From an uncultured bacterium (GTDB lineage Bacteria; Patescibacteriota; Gracilibacteria; Absconditabacterales; Absconditicoccaceae): a DNA stretch of 58,524 nucleotides. Within the stretch, counting starts at the first letter, position 1. Each line of letters starts with the position of its first letter. The DNA is taken from assembly GCA_916049765.1 (NCBI GenBank), contig CAJZIX010000007.1, positions 1-58,524 on the forward strand, read 5' to 3'. The position numbers were made by a program, and so were the translations under genes. The notes beneath the pieces were generated by a model. That model was not told where the DNA came from. It saw only the letters and a list, made by a program, of their open reading frames with translations, and searched no databases. Below are positions 28,999 to 39,958 of the stretch, one piece after another.

Positions 28999-30087
28999 TT
29001 ACTCAAGCATTTGCTCTAAAATCTGATCCTTTGCCTTGCGGATTTCAGCTTTTCTGTCCCTAGAAGATAAGCTTTTTTTGAAAAATTGCAAAGCAAGCAG
29101 ATGCTTTTTGAGTTGCTCCAGGAAATCTGGATCGTCCTGCTGGATCAGAATTCAGCCTTTATGCTGAACATATCGTTTCGCATTGTCCAACTGGTCGTGG
29201 GTTCGTGGAATTGGAATCATCAGCAATTTTAGATCAAAGAGTTCCTGTTCCGCAAGCGAGGTCGTCCCTGCTCTCGTGATCGCAATATCGGACTGAAGAT
29301 AGAGGCGACCGATCTCTTTTTGACTCACAAAGGCTAAAGTCTCCACATTTGGAAAATCAGAAAAAAGCTGAGCGAGTTCTTGATTGAGTTTCCCAAGGAT
29401 AATAGTAAAATGTATTTCTGTAAGCTCCGGACTTGTTTTTAGTACTTTTGCAAGAGCTTCATAGAGGTTTTTTGAACCTTGAGAGCCTCACATTACGAGG
29501 ATTTGAGTCTGTTTCTTAACTGAAGAAAGAGGAAGGTTTTCTGCTGGTAATAAGTCTTCAGAAAGAATTTGTCCTACGACTTGAGCTTTGGGAAGCACTC
29601 ACGGAAAGCCAGAAAAATTCTTGGATGAAAACTTTCCAGCAATACGATTTACTAATCCAGGATGCACATCAGATTCGTGAACAATAACTTTCTTTCCTAG
29701 AAATTTTGCTGCAAAAACGACGGGTAATGCGACATATCCTCCCTTACAGAAGACTACATCAATCTTAAACTGCAAAAAATAAAAAACTGACTGAATAAAT
29801 CCAATTGAAAAGAGAAAGATATCTCTGATGTTTTTTATCAGAGCTCAAATTTCCTTTTCTCTCCTTCGTTTTCAAGAATAAATAGGATGAAAAGTCAGAT
29901 TTTTGATAGTTTTTTGAAGTTCAGAGCAGGTTTCTTGTTCTAGGCTCTTTTTTGTTCCAAATCGGAACATTTGAGTAATATTATCTCTGTGGTCTGGATT
30001 GTTTTGGAGATGCTGGATGAGGCTTTTGATGGGGAAGACATGTCCTCCAGTTCCTCCCCCTGCTCGTGCTATGTTTAGCTTTTTCAT
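28999..30087 (-). CDS. murG: UDP-GlcNAc:undecaprenyl-PP-MurNAc-pentapeptide transferase
   Basis: 362 aa. Transfers GlcNAc to lipid I, giving lipid II, at the inner membrane face. The N-terminal G loop ARAGGGTGGHVFPIKSLIQH is the MurG signature; VVFCKGGYVALPVVFAAKFL and VHESDVHPGLVNR follow, and the C-terminal half has LVMGGSQGSKNLYEAL, AITRAGTTSLAEQELFDLKL and PIPRTHDQLDNAKRYVQHKG. TGAs sit at linker glycines. Upstream to 30287 is an AT-rich divergent region shared with the MFS gene. Confidence 0.93.
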
Positions 30088-30287
30088 ATTTTTTCGTTAT
30101 TTAAAAAAATAGATGATATTTAGAATAAATTTATATAGATAGTTTCTTTTTTTTCAATTGAAAACTTTTTATTTATAATTTTTTATTAGTTATTTGAATT
30201 CCAAAATTTTAAAGTCAGATTTTTTTGCTTTTTTATTTTTTCTGAGTATATTTAGGGGATATTTTTTATAAAAAACTAATTAGTTTA

Positions 30288-31685
30288 ATGCAAAAAAAAA
30301 TAATCAAAAAGAAAAAAACTTCTCTTTTGAATCTTAAAAAAATTGCTACTTTGCCAGTAAATATTAGATGGATATCCATTTCGCTCTTTCTCTTTATGAT
30401 TGGTTGGTGATTAGGGGGCGATACTTTTTTTTCTATTTATGTAAAATCTATTTTGGGATCTGGATTATGACTTACCCTCATAGGAACTTTACTTGCTCTT
30501 ACCAAGCTAATTATCGTAATTCCTGTGGGAGTAATGAATGATCAAGGAAATACAAGACATCTCTTACTTTTGGGTAAACTTATCTATGCAATTTCGGGCT
30601 TGTTTTATTTTCTTGCAGGGATGGAGTCGGCTCCAGGACTTCTTATTCTCGCTGTTATACTTAATGGAATGGCAAGTTCTACGATGTTTACGACCTATCG
30701 TACCCTTTATGGAAAAAAATCTCATCAGCATAACCGTAGTAAGGTATTCGGGGTTTATTTCTCTAGTATCAATATGGCCTATGTTATCGGTGCTTTGCTG
30801 AGTGCTTTTCTTGTTTCCTACATTGAATTGCCTTATATGTATCTTTTTGTGGTGATTTTTGCTTTGCTTTCCTTGATGCAAGATGGAAAAATTCAGGATT
30901 TTATCAAGAAAAAATTCTCCAAATCACGAAAAAAACGAGATGCATGAAATTTGGAGTATGAAATAGATGAAGATATTCATAATCTCAAAAAATTGATGTG
31001 AAAAAAAGGAGTTATCGCTAGTTTTTATAAAGAAATTACTTCATTTGAACCGCGAAAGAGAATGTTTGTTGCGTTAAAATCCTATGGACGACCAATGTAT
31101 ATTGCTTTGATGGCTCAGGGACTTGTAAGTTTTATGAATTATGTCTGATTTCTTTTTATTCCAATTATAGCAATAGAGAATAATCTTTCATTACCACAAA
31201 TTGCGATTCTTTTTGCTGTGATGAGGTTACCGTATTTGATTAATATTTTGATATGAGGATTTGGTGACAAATATAGTAAAAAAATTCTGATTACGCTTCT
31301 TGTTTTGGTAAGTTCTTTACTCTATATTTTACTTGGATGTTATGATGGTTTCTTGGCGATTGTTATCTTGAGCTTTTGAATCTCTTTGATGATTGCTTTG
31401 CTTGCTCCAGTGACAGCGGCTCTGATTATCGGCTATTCTAAGCCAAAAGATAAAGGTTTGATGTCTGGGTTGCAAGAATTTGTAAGTAGAGCTTGAGAAA
31501 TTATCTGATCTCTTGGATTTGGAATGCTTACTGCTTATCTCGGTATGCAATTAAGTTTTATTGTCTTGTGATTAGCGTTATTTGTATTGAGTATTTATCT
31601 GCTTTCTAAAAAACTTATCAGATTTAAGGTAAAAGATAATGAGGATAAAAAAGAAATTCAAGCACAAATTCCTATTAAAATTTAA
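30288..31685 (+). CDS. MFS-type membrane transporter
   Basis: 465 aa, about 12 hydrophobic segments in two halves separated by a basic cytoplasmic loop (KKKFSKSRKKRDAGNLEYEI). The first half has WISISLFLFMIGWGLGGDTF, the MFS-like loop LLALTKLIIVIPVGVMND and VILNGMASSTMFTTYRTLYG; the second half has GGFGDKYSKKILITLL, which resembles the MFS A-motif repeat (GxxxDrxxxk). At least eight glycines in TM helices are TGA. Substrate unknown. Divergent from murG, but no evidence of a lipid-linked substrate. Confidence 0.75.
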
Positions 31686-31784
31686 CTTTATTTTGCTTTA
31701 AATAATAATTTTTATTTGACTTTTGCTAAACTTTCTATACACTTCTCTCCAGAAGCGAGAGCTGTATTAATTTTTTTCTATATC

Positions 31785-32294
31785 ATGCAAAGGTCTTCTC
31801 TGATTAAAAATCTTTTTATCTTGTTGCTTGCTCCAATATTGGCTTTTGGATTATTTTTTCTGACAAGGGATTTGTCTGGATTAACCGCAAGTGTCCTTGA
31901 TATTGCTGAACGTCAAAAAATTAAGGAGAAACAGTGGTGAGTTGCCTACAAAACAGATGATCAGGTTTTTGAACTCTTCGGATCTGAGCAACTAAAAAAA
32001 TGAGAAAATCTGGTTTTTGAGTTGGTATACAATCCTAAAAAAGTTGTTTTTTCTATTGATCAAAGTTCAGGTTTTGATTTTACACTTCTTGAAAATAATA
32101 CAGGATCTTTGAAAATACAATTAAACAATGTTAATTCTCTTAAGCTTGATGAAGGTTTGTTTCTGCTTCCCTTTTCATGAGAAAAGGATCAAGTTGTTCT
32201 TGCTGAGGCTTTACTTTGATCTTTGGGAAAAACCGCTATTCCTCTCAGTATATGAAATTTAAATGCTGAAGGAGAACATTCTCTTTTACCTTAG
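31785..32294 (+). CDS. Membrane-anchored protein with cohesin-like beta domain
   Basis: 169 aa. N-terminal anchor or signal (NLFILLLAPILAFGLFFLTR) followed by an extracytoplasmic region: GENLVFELVYNPKKVVFSID, then SSGFDFTLLENNTGSLKIQL, and LDEGLFLLPFSG. The arrangement of a Y-D/N-P-x-x-V strand followed by a G-x-L-x-I strand resembles cohesin/NEAT-type beta sandwiches, by pattern only. Four or more glycines are TGA. It ends 12 bp before the next secreted protein, so both are probably one unit. Confidence 0.55.
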
Positions 32295-32306
32295 TTGATA
32301 GATATA

Positions 32307-34010
32307 ATGAAAAAGATTTTTATGGCCTTTTCTCTGCTTTCTTTATTATTTGGAGGTGTGTCAACCCTTGCTGCAAATTCTCCAGATAGTTTTCAGGTAG
32401 AGGTTTCTCCATCAAGTGCAGATGTAAACCAGTTCTTAGATATTACGATTACTGCGATCAAAAATGGACAAGTTATGAAAAATTATGATGGAAAATTTTG
32501 GATGAGCCTGGAGGAAAATGGAAGTTTATTATCAGCCTATGATGCTACTCTTCCAGATGATGGGTTAGGAAGTATGGCTCTTACTAATCAGGGGAGAAAG
32601 GTATATTCTAAAGGACTGTCCCTTAAAAAATCAGGAACTTTTACCTTAAAAGTTGAGGATCTTTTTAATGAAAATAGTACTGGAGAGACGGTTTTGACCA
32701 TTCGTACTGATGGAGCTATTAATTACAAAAAAATAGAACTTCTTTCTCCTCTTCAAAATGGGAAAGAAACAGATTCAGTTATTAATGTTATGGCGAATGC
32801 TCCAGAGTTAGTTAATTCTCGTATGCAGGTTTATCTTAATGGACTTATGGTAAAAGAAGGAATGACAGACGCAAACGGTCTTTTCAATGAAACGATTCCG
32901 ATTACGAAGGTATGAACCAATGTTTTAGAATTAAAGTCTGTTTCTATCACCAATCAGATTGTTGGTTTATCAGAGAAGAGAACTTTTGTATATGAAGCTC
33001 TCTCTGATGCTCTTTTCAAATCTATTGCTATGACTCCAAATAATAATTTAAAGTTAGGAGATAAAGTTAAATTTGAAATTTTTACAGATGATCGTGTAAG
33101 TTCAGCAAAACTTCTTTTTTCTGGAGGACAAGAGTATCCTTTGGATAAAGAGAAAGACTGACTTTTTACGAAGGAGATTGTGCTTAATGTAGCAGGAGAA
33201 AATGTTCTTGGGGTAGAGCTTACTGCTTCAACTCAGCGTAAATCTTATGAAAATATTCTGAGCTTTTCTGTAAAAGATGCCCTTAAAATTTGAGAAGTTA
33301 GGCTTTCATTGAATCCCAAAACAGCCTCTACGATTGATCTTGAGTGGGCTACGCTTTGAGGAGAATCAAAAGACTATGCAGTGAAATATGGATTAACAAG
33401 AGATAACCTTGCATGAGTTGTTTTTACGACAGAACCTAAAGCAAGTCTTTCAGGATTCTCCTATGGGAAAACCTATTTTTTCCAAATCCTTGCTACGACA
33501 TCTGAGCATGTTCCAGAGGGGGTTCCTTCAGAGGTGGTTCAGTTTGATCTTCCAATTCTTGGTGGGACAGGATTCTTGGATATGGCACTAACAGGTGGAC
33601 TTTTAACGACAGATGAGCCCCATGGTACAGCAATCTTAGATCAGCCTTTATGTTTTGTAAAAAATATCCAGGTTTCTACTAAAAAAATTGGAAATAAATA
33701 TTATCTTGTTTGGGATAAGGTAAAAAATGTTGAAAAGTATCTTGTATATAGATCAGAATTTGCAGATGGAAGTGATAGAAAGTTTGTGGGAGAGACAGAG
33801 ATTCCGAGATTTGAATATCCTTTTGATAAAACTTCCAAGGAGGATATTTATGCGTATTATTCTGTTGAGGCTGTTTGTCAAAATGGAGATAAATTAGTTC
33901 TTACTGAAGCTGAAAAAGTAAAAGTTGGTCCTCTAGAAGATATGTTGGTTATTTTAGCAGCAACTTTTTTGCTCTATCTGATGTATAAACTTTATATTTA
34001 TCGTGTGTAA
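32307..34010 (+). CDS. Secreted multi-domain surface protein, C-terminal membrane anchor
   Basis: 567 aa. Signal peptide MKKIFMAFSLLSLLFGGVST with likely cleavage at TLA|ANS. A series of beta-sandwich domains follows: VEVSPSSADVNQFLDITITA, the GETVLTIRTDGAINY boundary, and two fibronectin-III-like modules (STIDLEWATLGGESKDYAVK; KYYLVWDKVKNVEKYLVYRS). The C-terminus is a TM (MLVILAATFLLYLMYKLYI) preceded by KVKVGPLEDM and followed by YRV, so it is anchored with the bulk outside. The GPLEDM-TM pattern recurs in the 47338-48324 protein as GPVENM. In-frame TGAs are Gly. Confidence 0.75.
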
Positions 34011-34073
34011 TTTTCTTATCTTTAATATTTTTCAGGAAATACTTTCTATTTTTTATGCTGCTAGTTTGTTTGA

Positions 34074-36779
34074 ATGAAACTGAATAAAAAATATCAACCA
34101 CAACCAAAAGTAAAAATGCAACAAGAAAAAAAATCGGATACCTTTTTCCCTATTTTTTTTCCAAAGTATCAAAAAATAGATGGGGAGAGTATGAGTGATT
34201 ATTTTTCACAGTATCTTGATCAATCTTGGTATTCGAAAAAGGAATTCCCCATCAGAGAGCCTCTCATTATTACAGGAGGATATAGTAGAGGATATACTAA
34301 AATTCTCGCTGGGAAACAGTATCTTCCTCTACCAGCTAAAATGCAAAGATTGGCGACTCATGAGCAAAAATTGTTCAAAAAAGGGCTTCCACTCTTACAA
34401 CAAATTTTTTTTCAGGAAAAATTGACGATTTCTGATAGTAAATTGACTGATCCAAAGTTTCAGTCTTTACTTGCTTTATTTAAAGAAAAAAACCTTCGAA
34501 AACAGACTCAAGAACTTGTTCGACGAGATGTTTCTACGCAGACAATTGTCTATCCAGATGATATTGAGCGAAAAGAGGAAAAGACGATTCAACTGGAGAT
34601 TAAATGTTTTGTAGAAACGAAAAATGATGTTTTCCCTTTAGTTGTAGAGGATCCTCTTTTGCTTTTTTCCGATGTAGGAGTTGTCGTTCATGAAAATGAT
34701 AAAAGATATAAAAAACATATTGGGAAAAAAATTATTATCCCAGTGATCAATAAGTCAATTCCTATTTTTGGGGAGAAAAATATTGATACCATAAAAGATA
34801 ATGGAATTCAGAGATTAAATCCTCTTTTTTCTTCTCAAGCTTTGGAAAGAGTGAAGGAGTATCAACTTCCAACTGATGAATCTTATATTGATGATCAGGG
34901 ACACTTTAGTGAAAAGGTTGCTAATTTTAGTGGAAAATCAGTTTTTGAATTTACTGAGAATATTGTAGAGACGCTCGCTACAATCTGAAATTTGGCTAAT
35001 CAGCAAGAAATAAAAAAACAGATCCCTTATTCCAAAGAAACAGGTCAACGCTTGATCAGAAAAGTTATTTCTACCATAGTTTTAGATCTCTCTGAACTAA
35101 AGACAGATTTCTTAAGTTGGTTGTTAGAGACGTTTCCCCAGTTTCAATCCTTTTTTACAGAAGAAGATACCTTTAGAATCCTTGTGGAGAGCAATAATTT
35201 TTATGCACAGAAAATAAGTTTTTTGTCAGATACCTTTCAGTATTTAAGACTTTTTTCGCTTTCAGACTATCAAGATAAACTTCCTTCACCTTTTTCGGTT
35301 TTTCTTTTAGATCAGCTTAAAAAAGGGAATATTTCTTTGAATTTTACTAGAGATGAATTAATAGATTTGCTTTTCCTTATGCCGAAGGAGGAACTGGAAA
35401 GTCTTGCAGAGCAAAGCTCTTTTTCTCTAGAAGAGCTTTTAGTTACTCAAAAGTCTTTTAAAGTAGAGGTTAGTATAGAGAAGCTTTGGGATAATTTACT
35501 TTGAGAGTTAGAAAGACTTTCTTGGATAGAGGTTAAGGAAAATATGATTACTTTTCTTCCAGAGCAACTATGGTGAAAAGACCAGCTTTGGATTCTTGCA
35601 TGTGGTGATAATTTTTTACAGATACTTACCCTTCTTTCTGAGGATAAAAATCATTTTGTTCTGCATAATTCTGAATTCTGAATCCAATTTTTAAAGGACT
35701 TAGTATTGCTAATTTTTATTACAGGGAAAGCTCAGAATTTTTCTTTTTTAGAAGCTAAAGAAGGGTTCTTCAAAAACCATCCACTTCCAGAAAAAGTTCT
35801 TAAGCTCAAAGAAGTTTATGGCTGGGAAACGATCAGATTACTGTTAGCTAGAAATCAAAAGTGTGAGGAACGTTTCCTAGATGAGAATTTTGATTACCTC
35901 AAACATCTTTGGAATCTCTTTAAAATTCTCTATGAACAAGGAATTTTTGATCAAAAAATTCCAGAACAATTGCAGATTTGAGGAAAGGAATTCTGGATAT
36001 ATTCCCAGTGGAATGAGTTAGAGCAAAGTTTTGCTGATGAAGTTCCAAATACTTTATCTTTTGTTCAGAAAATTGAAACGGTTCAACGTTTTACTAGAGA
36101 ACAGTTTTCTTGGTATCTTGCACTGATCAAAGAGGAAAAATTTCCTGAAGCTTGGGTGGTTGCAGGACAAGTTTTCTATAGGGCCCTTTGTTTTTTTAAG
36201 CCTCTTATACCGGAATTTATGCTTCTAGTTGAAAGAAATGGAGAAGGGAAGAATTTTTCGGATCTCCTAAATGCCAAAATCGAAGGGACAAAGGACTATA
36301 AAATTCATTTGCTTTTTGATATTTTTAAAGGTATTGTGGCTAAAAAAGCAGATCTTCATATAAAAAAACATCTTCCGATCGAGCTTGTTATTCAAGCAAA
36401 TTCGGATATTTTGCATCTATTGGCATCTTACGAATGTTCTTTAAAACAGCTTTTTAAAATAGAGAAGATTACTTATTGTACAGCGAATGAAATTCTTCCT
36501 TCAGGTTTTGAGTCTTTTAATATCTTAGATATGAAAATAGGGATTAAGGCTTTTTTTATCACTAAAGAGGACGATATCTTAGTTCAACTGGAGAGAGATT
36601 TGAAATCAAAAACAGAAAGTTTGGAGTATTTGAGGACGAACCTCATGGCCTTGTCTCTCAATCCTCTTGCTGATCCTGTTAAAATTAGTGAAAAAGAGGG
36701 CGAGTTGGAAACGCTTAAATCAGAAATTCAGCGTCTAGAAATTAAAATTCAAAAAACAAAAATGGCAAAAAAAAATTAA
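34074..36779 (+). CDS. Valyl-tRNA synthetase paralogue lacking catalytic motifs
   Basis: 901 aa, ValRS length, interrupted only by TGA (Gly). Homology is clear in the editing-domain region, about residues 165-310: STQTIVYPDDIERKEEKTIQ, VGVVVHENDKRYKKHIGKK, IIIPVINKSIPIFGEKNID (ValRS: AVHPxDxRYxxLIGKxVxLPLxxxxIPIIxDxxVD), VANFSGKSVFEFTENIVETL. Later FITGKAQNF and LKEVYGWETIRLLLARN align to ValRS just before and after KMSKS (KYGADALRxxLA), and the last ~70 aa form the ValRS-type C-terminal coiled coil. But no HIGH motif is found near the N-terminus and KMSKS is replaced by EAKEGFFKNHPLPEKVLKLK. So it should be unable to activate valine; a tRNA-binding, editing or regulatory role is inferred. 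Confidence 0.75.
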
Positions 36780-36798
36780 CTTTATTCATACAGAGAAG

Positions 36799-38538
36799 AT
36801 GAAAATTGATCAAAAAAACCTCAAACTCTGATTCCTTCGATGAGGGGGGGGGTTGCTTGTGTTCATTTTATTTTTTATTCTTTTTTATTTTTCAGGAAAG
36901 CAATTCTCTCAGGAGGATTCTAAAAAAATCTCCTTGACTCCGAAAGTAAAAACTTTAGCTGAATTTTCTCGTCAGTTAACCTTGGAAAAGCCGGGAACTA
37001 TTGTATCTTCTCAGGATATTCAGGTAACTTCTCAGGCGAATGGGAAAGTTGCTCGCATCCTTGTAAAAGAGGGCGATACCGTTAAGGGAGGACAGCCGAT
37101 TGTCCAGCTTTCAGATACGATAGCAAGCTATAAATTACAGGCAGAAAGAGCAAAAAACGGACTTGATAGAGCAATTCTAACCAAGACACAGACAGAAACG
37201 ACACTCAATCAGCAGATTCAGCAGGCAGAAAATGCCTACAAGCAAGCTCAGCAAGCCTTTCAATTTGCGCAAAAAACTTCAGAGACCGCAGTAAAACAAG
37301 CAGGACTTAGACTTTCAGGAGCAGAGAGTCAGTTTGAAGCTTTGAAGAAGAATTTTCTTTCTCAGAAGATCGCACTTGTGAATTTTATGAATACGGTCGT
37401 TGATGCAGGAGATGCTTTGCTCGGGGTAAGTGATTATTACGAAGACAGGCTCGAAGGAAAAGATACCTATGTAGGAGCAAAAGATCTCAAACAGAAGATC
37501 GAAGCGACGAAAGCGTTGAGAGAGCTATATAACCTGAGAGACCAGATCAATGCACTCGCAGATATCCCAAATAGTGCAGAGCTCCTTACGACGGCTACGC
37601 AAAGCCTTGATCGCTGATATGTCACAACGATCGCTTTCGCAAAACTCATGCAAGAAGTGATGAAAAATAGTATCAGTTCAGAAGGTTCTTTGGGAGCGGA
37701 GGAGATTAATAAACAGCTCCAACTATTCCAAACGTATCAAGTCTGACCTTCTACCAAGCAGGCAAGATCAGCTTTTATTGCTTATTTTAATCAGGTGGAG
37801 GCACAGTTAAACGGTTCTTCTACGATGGAAAAGGAAAAAGCTGGGCTAAACTACGAAAATACCCTCAATACGACTCAAAATTCCCTCTTTACTGCAGAAA
37901 CGGCACTCAAAAATGCAAAGGTAAACTACGAAACTTTGCTTGCTACCAAAGATACTCAGCTCGATTTGCTAGGAAATGCAATTACTGATGCGAAAATCGC
38001 TTATGAGTCAGCATTGATTCAGTATAATAAACTGACTCTCAGATCTCCTGTTTCTGGAGTGATGGGAGGTATCTTGATCAGTGAGGGGCAGGAGCTTTGA
38101 GTCGGAACTCCAGTCTTCAAGGTTTCAGGAACCAAGAAACAACAGATCGAGGTCTATGTGACAGCAGAGGAATATCAATACATCCAAGAAAGCTTGCCAG
38201 TCCAGATTGTATATCAGGATCAGATGATGACCTGATTGATTGATGCGATGAGTACCGTTGCAGATAGGACGAATCTTTTCAAGGCAACCATTCTCCTCGA
38301 AAAAGAAGTTCCTCTCCTAGGAGATGTCGCAAAGGTAATCTTTCCGATCAAGGTCCCAGAGAATACTCTCCTTCCTCTAGAAAAAGTAAAAATCCTGAAT
38401 GAAAATGAGGGGACCATCCCTATTCTCAGCGGAACAACTATCGTGCAACTCCCTATTAAGATCAAAAAGATTTGGGGCTCTTTCGTAGAGATCAAGCAAG
38501 CCCTTCCATGAACACTTGCCTTGGTAATGGATAAATAA
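36799..38538 (+). CDS. HlyD/RND-type membrane fusion protein
   Basis: 579 aa. N-terminal TM (LLVFILFFILFYFSG), lipoyl-like half motif ITSQANGKVARILVKEGDTV region (…DIQVTSQANGKVARILVKEG, VKGGQPIVQL), a long coiled-coil hairpin (TTLNQQIQQAENAYKQAQQA … LNTTQNSLFTAETALKNAK), the second lipoyl half LTLRSPVSGVMGGILISEGQ and beta-barrel domains. These proteins connect inner-membrane exporters to the outside. No ABC or RND partner is adjacent. The start ATG 36799 is followed by a Gly4 stretch written TGA plus nine G in a row, an odd homopolymer. Confidence 0.85.
36844..36852 (+). repeat. Nine-G homopolymer near the start of the HlyD-type gene
   Basis: G9 directly after a TGA codon, at codons 16-18, just before the TM segment. 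In AT-rich DNA a G9 run is unexpected, and a slip of one base would put the downstream frame out of register with the ATG. Candidate slipped-strand phase-variation tract, or a sequencing/assembly artefact. Confidence 0.6.
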
Positions 38539-38547
38539 TACTTAGAA

Positions 38548-38573
38548 AATCCTTCTTGATGAGGGATTTTTTT
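38548..38573 (+). terminator. Terminator after the HlyD-type gene
   Basis: Stem AATCCTTC / GAGGGATT (one T-G pair) with TTGAT loop and TTTTTTT tail. Confidence 0.8.
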
Positions 38574-38632
38574 AAGAGAAAAAATTCTCTTCTATAGTTT
38601 TCTCAATGACAAAGTCTACGTTCTGGGAGTTA

Positions 38633-38681
38633 AGAGGAATAAAAAAAGAGTTCGAATCATCTCGATCCAAACCCTTAGAAG
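38633..38681 (+). repeat. 49-bp repeat, copy A
   Basis: Begins AGAGGAATAAAAAAAGAG, continues TTCGAATCATCTCGATCC and AAACCCTTAGAAG. Identical to copy B over 49 bp. It contains a TCGA-(6)-TCGA inverted repeat. Confidence 0.9.
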
Positions 38682-38867
38682 AAAAGGGGAAACCCTCTCC
38701 AAAATGAAAAAGTTGTTATTTAATGTTAAATTAACTATATAAAAATTCTTCTAGAAATCAAGAGAAATTACAAAAAACCTACAGTTATCTCAACGGTAAG
38801 TTTAATAGTAGAATTTTTGATATTGTATTTTTATGGTAAAAGGGTTATACAGAAGGTGAAAAATTCG

Positions 38868-38916
38868 AGAGGAATAAAAAAAGAGTTCGAATCATCTCGA
38901 TCCAAACCCTTAGAAG
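38868..38916 (+). repeat. 49-bp repeat, copy B
   Basis: Identical to copy A, 235 bp further on, same orientation. The sequences between and around the copies are not similar. Confidence 0.9.
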
Positions 38917-39002
38917 CTATAAGTAAGCACTCTTACTTACAGTAACTACTTGTATATTATAAGTACATATATATATTATAAGGAATAATGTATTAAAATT
39001 CA

Positions 39003-39050
39003 AGAGGAATGAAAAAAAGAGTTCAAGTCATTTCGTTCCAAATTCTTTAT
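39003..39050 (+). repeat. 49-bp repeat, diverged copy C
   Basis: AGAGGAATGAAAAAAAGAG then TTCAAGTCATTTCGTTCC and AAATTCTT: same order of blocks with scattered substitutions relative to copies A and B. Confidence 0.75.
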
Positions 39051-39110
39051 ATTTTATGAGAAATGCCTTTATTACGAGAAAAAATATGAAGAACAGTGAT
39101 GTACGAAAAA

Positions 39111-39674
39111 TTATTTCTGATTTTTGATATTCTTTTTTTTCTCACTACGTTCTTTTTGTTTATTTCTGATCATAATTCCTCATATGATCAAGCAGATTGA
39201 TCATAGAAGGGCAGTCATTCCTAATTTATATTTTTGTGATTCTTCTTCTGATATTCATCCATATTTTAAGGCTTGCATAACTTTCTCTTCATCAGAATTA
39301 TAGTTTCCCTCGTCATCAAAACTTCCGAAGTGTTCTGGATTTCTACTAATTGTAATAATTAAATCTAGTAATTCCTTGGAAATTGATGCTTTCCCGTATT
39401 TTTTTTGTAAATTCTCTACTTCATCTCTGAATTGCTCATTTCTAACGAGTTCCTCTTCTATGAGTTGTTTCGCTTCAGCTTCAGTGAGCTGGGGATTTTT
39501 TGCCTCAGAAAAAGTAATTATTTTTGAATTATCTCTAGCTGGATCGTCTGCAATTGCTTCAAGTAACTTTTTCTTGTCTTTTTGTTGTTGGGTAGCAATA
39601 GGAGTGGCTGATCCAGAAGAAAGTGACAGTCCAGCAGCTATACCTAAAGTTGTTAATTTATGATTTATTCCCAT
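39111..39674 (-). CDS. Small membrane-anchored surface protein
   Basis: 187 aa from ATG 39674 to TAA 39111-39113, reading through three or more TGAs. A signal-like N-terminus (MGINHKLTTLGIAAGLSLSS) is followed by a charged helical region (TQQQKDKKKLLEAIADDPAR; SEAKNPQLTEAEAKQLIEEE) and a C-terminal TM (LGMTALLGSICLIIGGIMIR) with a Lys-rich tail (NKQKERSEKKKNIKNQK). This is the layout of a cell-wall or membrane-retained exported protein. Family unknown. Confidence 0.65.
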
Positions 39675-39958
39675 GATTTTAAGTACTAATAAAATAAAAC
39701 CAGATGTATTATATATAAAAATAATAAATAAGTCAAGTATTTCTGATTAAAAAGTCAGATTTTTTGGGGAGCTTATATGTTTAAAAAAACTGATTTTCCT
39801 ATCCTTCTAGTTCTGCTTCTAAACCTTTCTGTATGAAGTAGTCGTAATCTTTCAAAATAATCTCTGCTCTGTTTTAATTTGAAAAAAGCCCCTAATTCTT
39901 TACAACAAGAATCGTTGAAAACCATTTAGATTTTTACCTTTTCTTCCTTCTAGTCAAA

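Larger units (their letters stand above)
38574..39110. other. Gene-free AT-rich stretch with repeats
   Basis: No supported gene. It holds three copies of a ~49-bp repeat (listed separately), a perfect 7-bp hairpin AAGTAAG/CTTACTT at 38921-38938, and a low-complexity TA-rich run (38945-38985). A 40-codon reading frame at 38607 (MTKSTFWELRGIKKEFESSR) spans repeat copy A, but copies B and C do not preserve a gene, so I do not call it. Confidence 0.6.

Noticed and set aside
38607..38740. Short gene spanning repeat copy A (MTKSTFWELRG…)
   Set aside because: The coding potential sits mainly in the repeat itself, and copies B and C do not keep a comparable gene.
39776..39859. 27-codon frame MFKKTDFPILLVLLLNLSVG…
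   Set aside because: Too short, no promoter or conserved neighbour; hydrophobic composition is common by chance in AT-rich DNA.
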